Origin: Bedellia somnulentella | Taxonomy: Eukaryota > Arthropoda > Insecta > Lepidoptera > Bedelliidae | Reading direction: 5' to 3' | Assembly (NCBI GenBank): GCA_963576735.1 | Contig: OY755197.1 | Coordinates: 1,748,501-1,812,500, forward strand | Length of the DNA stretch: 64,000 nt | In this document: positions 10,604 to 21,500 of the stretch, in pieces | Layout of the letters: each line of letters begins with the position of its first letter | How positions within the stretch are numbered: the stretch's first letter is position 1 | Made by a program: the position numbers and the translations under genes | The notes under the pieces: generated by a model | The model's input: the letters and a program-made list of their open reading frames with translations, nothing else | Databases searched by the model: none | What the model was told of the DNA's origin: nothing

Positions 10604-12009
10604 GACTTATTGCCCGTGGTCCCTCTCGTAGTCCCTTTTTGAAAATCTATGGCCCGTGGTCCCTTTTTCAGTATAAACCGACCAAAATCAAAGTCGTGTA
10701 TTAATATTTTTTCCAAATAGTGTTTTTATACATATTGTAGATCGGTTCGATAGTTCAAATATTTTCATCATACGAAAAACGTAAAGCGGTAAAAAGACTT
10801 AAGAAATATATTCACAAAATATTATGCAAACTACAGATCCAATGTACTAGTAGCCGTAGCCCATAGAGTCAAAGTATGTTAGTAAAGAACCAGTCTCCTT
10901 AATATTTCTTCAATCCTAGTTTCATTAAATATTTTGAACAGATGCAGCAGCGAGAACATAAGTAAATCAAATAATATATTTAGGGTTTTGTACATCCAAT
11001 TTTTTTTATGTTTTTAAAATTAGTTAAACAAAAACATAAGGTAAAAAATATTTTTATTTAAATATCATTACGTCTTGTAGCGCATAAATTGTTGTAATAC
11101 TTATAATTACATAAATTAACGAAATAAAATAACTTTAACTTAGCTTATATGTAATAAAAAAACTTCTAAAAAGCAAAATGAGTACCGATCCAGCATGTGC
11201 CGTTATGTATTTTTTTAGGATATTGAAAGTATTATCCGTCAATAATAATGATTATCTGCCTTGGGGGACTAGGCCGTCGGTCTCGGCTACTACCACGATA
11301 AGTGGTCGTTGAAGTCTGCCAACCGGTAGGCAGCATGATGCATCATGGCTAGATCACCTTCTCTCTGGTAGCCCTTAGGTATGCCTCTCACTGAGGATAT
11401 ATAAGGGTTTTAAAGATAATATTTTTTTGAGATGATCTGCATCTGGATAAATCGTCAATGTATCTTTTCTATTTTATCATAACTATTTTATTTCTTGTAT
11501 AAGTTAGGATTAAAGCTTGATGTTTGGTAAAATAATAGTGGGGAACACGATAAATTAAACAATATCAAATAAAAAGAACAATTATCTAATTATTGCAGTG
11601 CTATTATCTTCCTATTTATATATATATATACTCCTATTGTTTAATAACGTCTTTATGAGTTAAACTCAAAGTAACTAGGATTGAAAAGATCTCCAGGAGA
11701 TTGGAAATCTTAAGAATATTTTATAACTAGTATATTTGTATTTATAGCCTCCTACTACTTCTTTGAAGTTTGCATAAATATTTTATGAACATTTTCTAAG
11801 TAACCTCTTTATGATTTTGGTATGCCGAAAATTTTTGGAGTACCAATCCATACACTAATTAAATAATATATTTCGAATGTATATCCGTCTCCTTCTCCTC
11901 TTATATAAAATTTTCACATATTTCATTTTGGTCGGTTTATACTGAAAAAGGGACCACGGGCCATAGATTTTCAAAAAGGGACTACGAGAGGGACCACGGG
12001 CAATAAGCC
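10604..12009. mobile_element. 1.4-kb DNA element with about 85-bp inverted repeats and 8-bp target duplication
   Basis: The ends are GACTTATTGCCCGTGGTCCC (left) and its near-perfect reverse complement (right). The inverted similarity runs about 85 bp and includes the word CCCGTGGTCCCT twice per arm. AATCTATT flanks both sides (10596-10603 and 12010-12017), an 8-bp target duplication. The interior is AT-rich and has no transposase frame, so this is a non-autonomous element. An 8-bp duplication fits hAT, P or some Mutator-like families; the termini do not decide between them. Confidence 0.7.
11245..11400. repeat. GC-richer insert of unknown family
   Basis: A block of about 150 bp with clearly higher GC than its surroundings (for example GACTAGGCCGTCGGTCTCGG) inside the AT-rich interior of the 1.4-kb element. 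It looks like a separate inserted repeat, but no second copy was found in this window. Confidence 0.3.
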
Positions 12010-13067
12010 AATCTATTGTTCTTGGAATAATCCAATTAACTAAAAAACTTACCCTTATTTGGCTTATTGTATGCTGACACAAATAATTTATGGAAACTTT
12101 TTTTGTCATCGTCCATATCGAAATGGTATTTTATTTCATATAACACGTGTCTGTCACCTCAAGACGTTTGTGAGTTTACATGATCACATTCTTGTAACGT
12201 TATTTTGTTTCCAAATAGTTATGTAAAAGTATTTTTTTGTAAAACAACACGACCATTTTTCGTCTAGGTGTAAAAATGAGTAAAATATATCGTAAGTGCC
12301 AAAAACTTTGTAATAATGTTTTCGTTTAATTAATTTTTGTATTTTTTGTATTTTGATTGGATTGGTAGTTTTTTTTCAAAATGGGTTTCTCTAGTCAAGT
12401 TTAATAAAATATATGATTAAATTTATTTTATTTGTTTTTTGGATAAATTTAAATGTGACATTTAAATTGATGACATTTGATATTGAAATATTTGAACTTT
12501 TGTTCGTGGTGCATCACACTATTTCTAATGAAGTATTAAGTTACATGGTAACATATACCCACGTCACTTTTGTATGTGTGACAATTGTCACATATTACAG
12601 ATCCACAATCTTTTCTTGGCCGGCGGCGACTACCTACCTACCTAGTCGCCGCCGGCCAAGAAAAGATTGTGGATCTGTAAATCACTTTTTGAAATATTGT
12701 GAAAGTCATCTTATTATAAATTATTCTAGTATTAATAAAATCTACGTTTGTTTTTCTAGAACGTTGTTTATTTTTTGTTTAAATTTGTAGAAAAAAGATG
12801 GCGTGCGAAATATATTAAGAAAATTTGATATATTTAAATGTAGATATAAAATTATGGGGCTTATTTTAACCAACAGAAGCCTTAAATTTAATATATTTGT
12901 AATGTTTTAACGATTTAAAGACATTATGAGTAAACATGTAGTCCATTAGATTTTGTAAAAATATTTAATTTATATTACCTATTTGTATTCATATTATTGG
13001 AAATAAACACGTGTTGTCGAAATGTTTTTTTTTTGTTTCCTGCCTTACCATACATATTTACTAAAGA
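12010..13067. other. AT-rich spacer with one perfect palindrome
   Basis: No gene seen. The open frame at 12413-12790 runs straight through the palindrome at 12595-12680 and is not credible as a protein. Confidence 0.5.
12595..12680. repeat. Perfect 38-bp palindrome with 10-nt loop (snap-back MITE)
   Basis: The arms 12595-12632 and 12643-12680 are exact reverse complements; the loop is CCTACCTACC. The arm begins TTACAGATCCACAATC, the same sequence as the termini of the element at 5711-7341. TA flanks the CAGATCC ends. This is what an element would look like if its whole interior were lost and only the inverted termini remained. Confidence 0.85.
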
Positions 13068-13232
13068 TAAAAATACATATAGTCACGGCTATAAATCCCA
13101 AGGAGTAGCCAGACCCAAGGAATTATAAATTCATCAGCCACTTTTGAATTGGGAAAAGATTGTAAAATTAATGTTTTTGCGGATGGGTATCCAACCAAAA
13201 TCATTTAAAAAGCCCCGATACCCTCCGTCACC
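13068..13232 (-). repeat. SINE-A fragment, diverged
   Basis: The minus strand reads CCGTGACTATATGTAT at the tail and a worn middle section. The 5' head is missing. It is an old copy. Confidence 0.65.
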
Positions 13233-13561
13233 TCTTAATCTTAAAAATATTCATACAATGACTTCCCTTTTGGGTAGGCAGAGGGTTTTAATAGCCCCTT
13301 CCTACAACCCACTCAAAGCACTCTTGCCTCCGCAAAAAGGCAATCAACGGGCTAAAAATAGACTTCTTTAGACTGCGAAAATAAATATTCATGTTTTCGC
13401 AAAAAATAATTGAGCAATTCATTGTGCATGTGTATATTTTTTTATTGGATTTATAGAAAGGGTACAAACCATCTCTACAAATTTTAAGTTATCCTAGAAG
13501 CTATATATGAGAAACAAACTATAGGTAGCAGTTTTATTTTTTTAAGTAGTTTAAACAATAA

Positions 13562-13939
13562 ACATACATACATACTTACGGCTATAAATCCCTTAACGGG
13601 GTAGCCAGAGCTTTGGAATGAGAAATTTTGTCAGCTACTTTTGGAAGTTGATTGGGGAAAAGGTGGTAATAATAAATAAATGATTTTGCTAATAAATAAA
13701 GAATAAACAAAGGAAAGAAAAATTTCGACACAGGCGGGATCCCGAAATTTTTCTTTCCTTTATTTATTCTTTATTTATTAGTAATAATCCCCACATGAGG
13801 TTTTCGTGAACAAAAGGATTTAAATTAAACGATTTAGGTAACGGGTCTCCAATCGCATCGCCCAAAAATCCCTTAAGAAGCCCCTATACCCTTAGTCACC
13901 TCTTGCGATCACCCACGGGTACAAGCACAAGTACAAGTA
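13562..13939 (-). repeat. SINE-A copy split by LINE J1 (3' part)
   Basis: The minus-strand tail GCCGTAAGTATGTATG is at 13562 and the sequence continues to CACCCACGGGT at about 13920. The missing head of the same copy is at 18421-18466, on the far side of LINE J1. A SINE-C hairpin is also inserted at 13689-13781. Confidence 0.75.
13689..13781. repeat. SINE-C collapsed into a hairpin
   Basis: The left arm CTAATAAATAAAGAATAAAC then AAAGGAAAG is repeated in inversion on the right, ending at 13781, with about 40 bp per arm. The centre keeps only a remnant of the tRNA-like domain (CGACACAGGCGGGATCC). The intact tRNA-like head is seen in the copies at 21263 and 31342. Confidence 0.7.
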
Positions 13940-13944
13940 CCCGA

Positions 13945-14673
13945 ACCGTAGACGTTTTCCACATTCCTCAATTGGGTCATCATGCTTTTGTTACCATGGC
14001 AATTGACGTGAAAAAACCTAAAACTTTGCCAAAACTTATTACTTACCGACCACTGACTGATATTGACTTACACGCGTTTAATGACGACGTTGAAAATGCA
14101 AATTGGAACTCGATCAAAACACTCGATGATATTGACGATATGATATACCAATTTAACTTTTTGATTACTAGCTTATTTGACCATCACGCTCCACTTAAAT
14201 CAATTGTTGTGAAAGATACACCAAAACCGTGGTTAACTCCCAACATAAGGTTTATGATGCGACTTCGGGATGAAGCACATAGTAAGGCTAAGAGGGAGAA
14301 GAGTGAGACTAGCATTAAGTACTATAAAGATTTGAAACATCAAGTTATATCATCGTTACATGCTGAAAAAAAGGCTTTTTTCGAGCATTCCATTAACAAT
14401 AATGATGGTGATTCACGAACCCTTTGGAAAAATTTGAAACGTTATATCTTGCCAAATAAGCGCGATGTTGAACTGCCACCTTATTTTGATGATCCAGATA
14501 AGATTAATGATTTTTTCTGTACCGTGCCAGGATCTTGTAACGTTAGTATATCAGACTTGACTTTTTTTGAGTTTAACCGCTACGGAGACAGCACATTATC
14601 GTTGGAACCAGTGACGAGTGATATTGTTTATAAAGCTGTCAAAAAAATCAAAACAAAAGCTACAGGTTTCGAC
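13945..14673 (+). pseudogene. LINE J1 ORF2, segment upstream of the RT domain
   Basis: The frame is open from the LINE start to the P-element junction. It encodes the region between endonuclease and RT, with DTPKPWLTPNIRFMMRLRDE typical of this linker in CR1/Jockey-group LINEs, ending at KTKATGFD. It is truncated at the 5' end, so the endonuclease core is missing. The protein is cut at the P-like insertion; the same frame resumes at 16220 after the duplicated GTTTCGAC. Confidence 0.75.
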
Positions 14674-16211
14674 CTTTGAGTAGTGAAGTATATGGAGATC
14701 ACATAATGTTCTATATAAACTTTTCTGTCAAAATTGTGTTTGACGAAATGATTAGCTATTGTTGTCTCTGTCTGATGATAGTATTTTTGTGGGTGTCATT
14801 AAGACCAACACCATTTTAATAATGCTGGCCACAAGAATCTTATACATAACTATATATAGAATTCGTGGATTAATCCGCCATTTTAGTTTCAAAGTTTTTT
14901 GTTGTCTATGGTTTGATTTGTTTGTAAACATTGAAATTTTGTAGAAAAATTACAATTAATTGTGAAATAAACAGTGGTATAGTGCTGAAATTCTGTTAAA
15001 AATGGTGAAGTGTTCTATTCTGACCTGTGGAGCATACTTAAGCAGGAATCGACCTAATTTAACAATTCACCAGTAAGAAATGGGAAAAGTAATAAATCGA
15101 CTATTATTATTGTGATTTTATTCTTTATAGCATCATATAGCAGACTCATAAAGCATTTATAGCTAATCCTACTTTAATGGTATACCTGAATTTTATAGAG
15201 TGAAGTGTATTTACAGAGTTTTCAATACTTTTAGATATAGATTTATTGAATTTAAGTTTAAGGTTATGTTCGAGATAGGGATGTTTTTTTATTATTGTCG
15301 ATGTATTATATCGATATTATATGAAAAAAACCTACTTGTTTCAGACTCCCCAAAAATGAATCCAAAAGGCGAAAATGGCTAGAAGCAATCGGAACGGAAA
15401 ATATTAATATATAGATATGCTAGATATTTTTGTTAAATGGAACATGATTTTAGACAGTGAGGTTTATTTAATAAAGTTAAATTATATTTTTTAACTAAAA
15501 GGTTTTAGTATAAAATGTTTTTTTTTAAATTATTTCTGTTACCTGTTACATAAGTAGTTTTAGGTTTGCTTTTAAATATTTTTTAAGTATTTTTATATGT
15601 CCAAAAGTGAGAATAAAGTGTTAATTTTTAATTATTAAGACTAAATTATTAATATTTCTATAATAATAATTGATAATGAAAAATACAAATATTTTATTTC
15701 TTGAAATGGCCATTTCTGTTACCACTGCTGTTCATTCTGGTTTTTGACAAGCCAACAATTGGCGCAATAAATGAAGGTTAATAGAATAAAAAACAGTAAA
15801 CCCACTATTTACAAAGCAAGCGCTCGTTTTTTTTAATTAGTTACTGGCTTTACGCCCTCAACGTCACATGTACGGATTGCATGATTTAGGCTGTATCAGA
15901 TTTAACATGAGAAAGACATTATAAAAAATACGTGTACTAGCCATAGCTACTATGTTTCAGAAAATACTGTAAGTTTTTTCGAAGCAGGAATCGTAGTCAC
16001 CATTTTTATGTTAATGGACCACCCAATGCAGAAATCTAAATATCTATTATTTTTTTTGAGATCCTAGGGTTAGCACGACCAAATTCTTCAGCTATAATAT
16101 TATCGATAAAAAGTATCGATCACTGGCCAACACTAGTCGGCCATTTTGGTTTCAAAAATAGGCAGGATTTTATGTACATTATGTTATCTCCATATACTTC
16201 ACTACTCAAAG
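14674..16211 (+). mobile_element. P-like element 1, non-autonomous, inside LINE J1
   Basis: The terminal inverted repeats are CTTTGAGTAGTGAAGTATAT at the left and its reverse complement at the right. An exact 8-bp duplication GTTTCGAC flanks it (14666-14673 and 16212-16219), which is the P-superfamily hallmark. Removing the element and one copy of GTTTCGAC restores the LINE reading frame. Near the left end it carries two exons of a THAP domain (described separately); the rest is AT-rich and no transposase core is visible. It is therefore a 1.5-kb deletion derivative. Confidence 0.85.
15002..15416 (+). pseudogene. Partial THAP domain of P-like element 1 (two exons)
   Basis: Exon 1 is 15002-15072 (71 nt, donor GTAAGA) and encodes MVKCSILTCGAYLS plus a terminal IH. 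Exon 2 starts at 15345 after TTTCAG and encodes LPKNESKRRKWLEAIGTEN before a TAG. The C-x4-C pair, the following His and the Trp fit the N-terminal half of a C2CH THAP zinc finger. The final Cys-x2-His and everything after it are missing, so the product could not form a complete finger. Confidence 0.7.
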
Positions 16212-16219
16212 GTTTCGAC

Positions 16220-17731
16220 AGAATAAATATTGACATGATACTTCTGACATTTCCTACTACACTTGACGTATTGACTGCCATTGTTAACAAAAGCATTATC
16301 TCTAGTAAATTTCCTTCTTTTTGGAAAACAGCCAAGATCACACCGCTCCCGAAAAAGCCTAATCCTACCCTTACTTCCGATTTACGAGCAATCAGTATAC
16401 TCCCATGTGCATCGAAGATAGTAGAAAGGGTGGTATATGATCAGCTTTCGAAATATCTAGAGGGGAATAATATTTTGCCGGAGCTTCAATCTGGTTTCCG
16501 CAAAAGCCATTCAACAGCAACAGCGCTGTTAGATGTTGTCGATAATGTTTTAAAAGATCGCGATAGTGGGTTGAGCACGTTATTGGCATTATTAGACTTT
16601 TCTAGGGCTTTCGATTGTTTGTTTTCTACCCTGGCTCTATCCAAGATGTCGTATTATGGATTTGATGTCGCTACAGTTCGTTGGTTCGAAAGTTATTTGT
16701 CCGACCGTAAGCAATTTGTCGAATTACGTAAGAGAAATGGTGTAGTCCTTACATCCTCCGAGAGAACACTAGAGCGAGGAGTTCCCCAGGGTTCGATATT
16801 GGGTCCACTCTTGTTTATACTCTACACTGCAGATCTTGTAAATAGCATAAAAAAATGCAAGTTTCATATATATGCAGATGATTTGCAACTATACATTTCT
16901 GGTCATCCCAAAAATGTAGTAAACACAGTAGGTAAATTGAATAATGATCTAGATCAAATTGCTGCTTGGACTGAAAAGAATTGCCTTGTTTTGAACCCGG
17001 CGAAATCTAAGTTCATGATTCTTGGTACTAAGACTCAGATCTCTAATACGTTGGAGGCCTTAACGACTTGTGATGTAGCTATCATGGATCAACCATTAGA
17101 AAGAGTCGATGAAGCACGAAATCTAGGCATACTGATGGACGGGGAACTGCGGTTCGAAAACCATGTTCTGTCAGTAGTTAGCAACTGCTTTTATAGACTC
17201 AAAATTCTATACAATATTCGCGATTATCTAAGTGAGAATTTGCGTGTTCAACTTTGCGAATCGTTGATATTGTCTAGGATAAACTATTGTGACGTGGTCT
17301 ATGGTGGTTGCATACTGGGTCGTACACAGAGGCTTATACAACGTGTGCAAAACGCATGCGCACGTTTTTGCTATCGTATTCCTCCTCGCTCCCATATCAC
17401 CCCGTATTTGAACGAAGCAAAACTTTTAAATATGAAGGGTCGTAGATGTTTACATCTCGCAAGTCTTATGTTCGGCGTAGTTAGGCTTGAATCACCGGCT
17501 TATTTGCATAAAAAACTGCAATGGTCTAAAAGTTACTATCAGTTCAAAGTCAGGGCGATCTTGCCTCTGCACCGATCAGTGGCGTTCCGGGGTAGTTTTA
17601 GGTTTGCTGCGTCCAAATGCTGGAACGATATTCCCCCACCTATACGTGCTGTGACTGGTAGAATCACTTTTAAGCGCAAGCTTAAGGAATTCCTACTAGC
17701 CCAGCAAAACCCGTCCAGCAAGGCTGCATAG
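16220..17731 (+). pseudogene. LINE J1 ORF2: reverse transcriptase and C-terminal domain
   Basis: The open frame contains the RT motifs in order: SGFRKSHSTATALL, LLDFSRAFD (first catalytic Asp), GVPQGSILGPLLFILYTADL, and IYADD (catalytic pair, about 16870). It ends in a C-terminal region with RFAASKCWNDIPPPIR and KEFLLAQQ before TAG at 17729. It is intact for over 500 codons. The element as a whole is not functional because its 5' part is lost and a P-like element interrupts it. Confidence 0.85.
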
Positions 17732-18420
17732 AGCAATCAAATGTTTTACTTTCATGCAACCTATCCTATCCTATCCTATCCAATCCTGTTCTCATTATTT
17801 TTATTATTATTTTTTAGTATATACTATTTGTATCTCGTAGTTGCGTATCTTTAGGTATAGGGAAAAGTTATTTTTATTATTTATATTTTTAGAAAATACT
17901 AAACAATAGATATGTTATTCTGATGTATTCGTTACAATGTATGTTTGTTTTTGTTTTTTGTTATTTTTATTGATTCTCTTTATATGACTTATGAGCTATA
18001 TATTTATATCGACTATTTCTTTTTACATAAGTAATGTATTATATATTGTATTCCGCTTGTATGACTCTCGTGCTGTCACTGGAGAGCGCTGACTGAAAAT
18101 CAGTGCTGTGAGGTAACTCCTCACAGTTTTTGCTGAGTCAGCGCCATTTCGCTGTTCAATGGCACAATGTTTTTTTTTTTTGTTTTTTTAGTTTATCATT
18201 TGAATTAGTTCATAATTTCCTCTTTTTGATTTTGTGTTTCTTTGTAAACATTTAAGGTATTATTTTTATTGTTTTTTTTTATTTTTACTGTTTTTTTTGA
18301 AGTTGTAAATATTATGTTTAACTTTTGTTTTTTTTGGTTTGGTTATTATTATTTTTGTGTTACATATCTGTTGTGCGATATTTACGGCGAATAAATGTAT
18401 TTCTTCTTCTTCTTCTTCTT
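17732..18420 (+). other. LINE J1 3' UTR with stem-loop and TTC tail
   Basis: It contains a short CCTAT repeat (17760-17780) and, at about 18088-18136, a palindromic region: GCTGACTGAAAATCAGTGCT followed by GTGAGGTAACTCCTCAC and GCTGAGTCAGC. The end is GCGAATAAATGTATTTC then TTC repeats. J2 and J3 keep a recognisable ACTGA-N-TCAGT motif in the same region. Confidence 0.6.
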
Positions 18421-18466
18421 CAAGTAGGGTAGTGTTTTTCAAAGCCGACACTACACGGCAAACAAT
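18421..18466 (-). repeat. SINE-A head, other half of the copy split by LINE J1
   Basis: The minus strand reads GCCGTGTAGTGTCGGCTTTG and continues the copy that stops at 13939. Together they make one complete SINE-A. Confidence 0.7.
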
Positions 18467-18552
18467 AAAATTGACGCATATAGGGTTTCAAATTGTATTT
18501 GATATAAATTACATGTTAATGTTTTGAGTTTCATGACAGCATAATTCCTTAC

Positions 18553-21500
18553 TTGATCACTTAGGTGTAAATATGTGCTGCTATTGAGTTTTACATGATG
18601 GTGCAATATTCCATTATCAGCAGGGGTTTGCCACTGGAATTAAAGAAAATACAATAATATTTTGATTTAAATATAAATATCATAACGATCAGAAGAACTA
18701 TTAAAATCAAAAGTTCACACCTTATATCCGGAGTTACTAACACTTCTGAAAATTACGTGTTACGCCCACCTGGTGTTCAGAGTACCCATATTATGCTAGG
18801 ATAGTGTACTCACTTGATATGGGAGCCTGATTGCCGTTTGGTACGAATACACCGTCATATGCCTTAATACAACTCAGCCATGTGGGTTTCCTTATGACGT
18901 TTTCCCTCACCGTTAACAACCATGATAAATTAAATACACATAGAAAGGAAAGACATAAACATAACATAACATATACGTTCACGCCGAATATCCCCGAAGG
19001 GGTTGGCAGAGGTACTAATACTTCTGAACATCACGTGACTTTGTCACCTGGTGTTCAGAGTACCCACGTTTTGCATGGACAGTGTACTCACGTGATAGGG
19101 GGCAGGCCTATCGCCGTTTTGTACGAATACACTGTCACATGACTAAGTACAACTCAGCCATGTGGGTTTCCTCACGATGTTTTCCCTCACCGTTTGGAAA
19201 TTGATTTTGCCCCCAACCGAGACTTGAACCCTCATCGTCTGCACGGTAAGCGGTGTTCTACATACATACATATACTCACGGCTATAAATCCCTAGAAGGG
19301 GTAGCCAGAGCTAAGAAGTTAGAAATCACTTTTGGAAAGTTGTGTGGGAAAAAGATGGCAAAATAAAGGTTGTTGGTGATGGGTCTCCAACCTCACCGCC
19401 CAAAAATCCCTTAAAAGCCCCCCGATACCGTTAGTCGCCTCTTACGTACACCCACCGGAAGAAATGGGGTAGTGCTATTCTAAGCCGACACTACACAGCT
19501 TATACTTATACTTATGTTATTATAAACTAAAATACTTACGGACACGGATCTACAGCAAACTTCGCTGTAACAAAACGAAATTCATAAGTAGAGAACATCA
19601 GTGTTGGCTGAGAATAGCATTAGTTTTGTTCGGCAAAAAATTTATTAAATAGACACCATAGAACAGACATTAGGCGACTCGATTGAACACCATGGTAAAT
19701 ATTCTAATATAGCTTTAAATCAACTAAATCATTCTGTGCTTAAAGCGGGTATACCGCCACAGTACACAGAGACAGTAGCAAGCAAACTAATAGTGTGATA
19801 AGCTTATTTAGAAATACTCAACGGTAATCTCAACTCTAACGCTGACGCCGCATTACCCTGGAGGAGTTGGCAGAGGTATACTTCTGAAAATCACATTATC
19901 AGCTGTTGTTCAGAGTACCTACGTTTGGTTGGACAGTGTACTCATGTGATAGGGGGCGGGTCTATCGCCATTTTGTACGAATACACTGCCACATGATAAA
20001 GTCACAAAGTTTATCATTCATGACACGTGTACTTGCAACCGTTCTTTTTATACTGTGTTGGTATCAAGTTAGTAAAAAAAACAATTACCTTTCTGTGGGT
20101 ATACTCGAGGTCGCGGTGGAGGCAGGCAAAGGTTCTGTGGATTCTTAATATGCTCTATACAGACTTTAGGACAGGTCTTGTACATGTGAGGATTCTTCTT
20201 TGCAGCTTCTTTATATTCCTTCGAGCAAGGATCGGTATCTCTCGGAAATTCCATCATCTTAAACGGTCCATAAGGATCGATGGGTTTTTTCGGTGGAGTG
20301 CAAATTTCATAATCCATATTTCTTTTTTAGTCTGGGTTTTTAGAGCGAGGTTTGCCGGTTTTGGTTTTTGGATACAGGGACCCTTTATTGATTCATTTTT
20401 ATTGCTTTCAGGGTCAGATGGTATCTGGTGGGATTTTTCCCAAGCAGTTTGCCATCCTCCAAGTAAATAAAATGGCGAGGTCAAACACGTCATAGATAAT
20501 AATAGATTATGGTACCAAAGCTTATATTATTATGTAGTAATCTCTATATAGTTTATGATTATATCATGAAGCTACTAACTAAACAGGAGAGAGTACTCAC
20601 AAAAATATGGTAAACAAAAATGCAATTTATTACCATGCAATAAAGTTAATTATCTTTTAAAGACTGTCAAGCAGAGAAACGTCCTAGAACGAGAGCCGTG
20701 TGAGAGAGAAGTGTGTCCCGCTCGCACGGTTGCCAGTCGAGATTAAGTTCAAAGAAAAACAAATTAAACTTATTTATAGGGAGTATTTTATAAAAAGCAG
20801 GTTATAAACTGTTCCTTTTTTTATTTTATTTTAATTATTATTGTCGCCTATCGATTTGGAGATAAATAATTGGTTAAGTTTGGCAAAAGGGATATTAATA
20901 TTTGTCACGGGTATCCCCATCGAAACAAGACAAATGTGGTGTCCACAATTTATCATCTGTTTGAGTGTTTTGGAGCTTTTATCATTTAATAGTGATAAAT
21001 ATAGGTTCATGTTATGGAACAATAAATAAAATAACCTGCATCATCTCGAACTTTACCACATGAATGCATTAAACGATTTGAATTTGGTTTTGCTCAAAAA
21101 GTGGCTGAGGAAATTTTAATTCTCAAGCACTGGCTACCCATTCTTTTATAATCTATTAATTAAGAATAAATATGTATAAAAAACACGTTGATTTACCAAA
21201 AACAATGTATATATATGTAAATATAAGTGTTTTTATAATATATTTTTTATAATGTATGTATGTAAATATAACTAATAAATAAAGGAAAGAAAAATTTCGA
21301 CACAGGTGGGGATCGAACCCGCGACCTCGGGTATACGCCCCCGTCGCTCTGCCAATTGAGCTACCGTGTCAATGGCTGCATCAGGTCCCCACATGAGGTT
21401 TTCATGGACAAAAACATTCAAAATATGTAAATATAAGTGTTTTTGTATCCTTTAGAGGAACTCTTATTTAAACACCAACAGATGGTCACCCTACTTAAAA

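Larger units (their letters stand above)
13940..18420 (+). mobile_element. LINE J1 (CR1/Jockey-group), 5'-truncated, inserted in SINE-A
   Basis: The element holds the end of an endonuclease region, a reverse transcriptase and a 3' UTR with a terminal TTC repeat. CAAGTA occurs at both borders (13934-13939 and 18421-18426), a likely target duplication. The interrupted target is a SINE-A whose two halves lie at 13562 and 18421. A P-like element (14674-16211) splits the coding region. Without that insert the LINE is about 2.9 kb. A related copy (J2) is at 33590-36645 and a third 3' end (J3) at 36786-37340. The clade is inferred from the RT and C-terminal motifs only. Confidence 0.75.

Noticed and set aside
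12413..12790. 125-codon open frame
   Set aside because: It passes through a perfect palindrome and low-complexity AT-rich sequence; no family signal.
18266..18451. Open frame with a Glu run
   Set aside because: It is the reverse of the TTC tail of LINE J1, not a protein.
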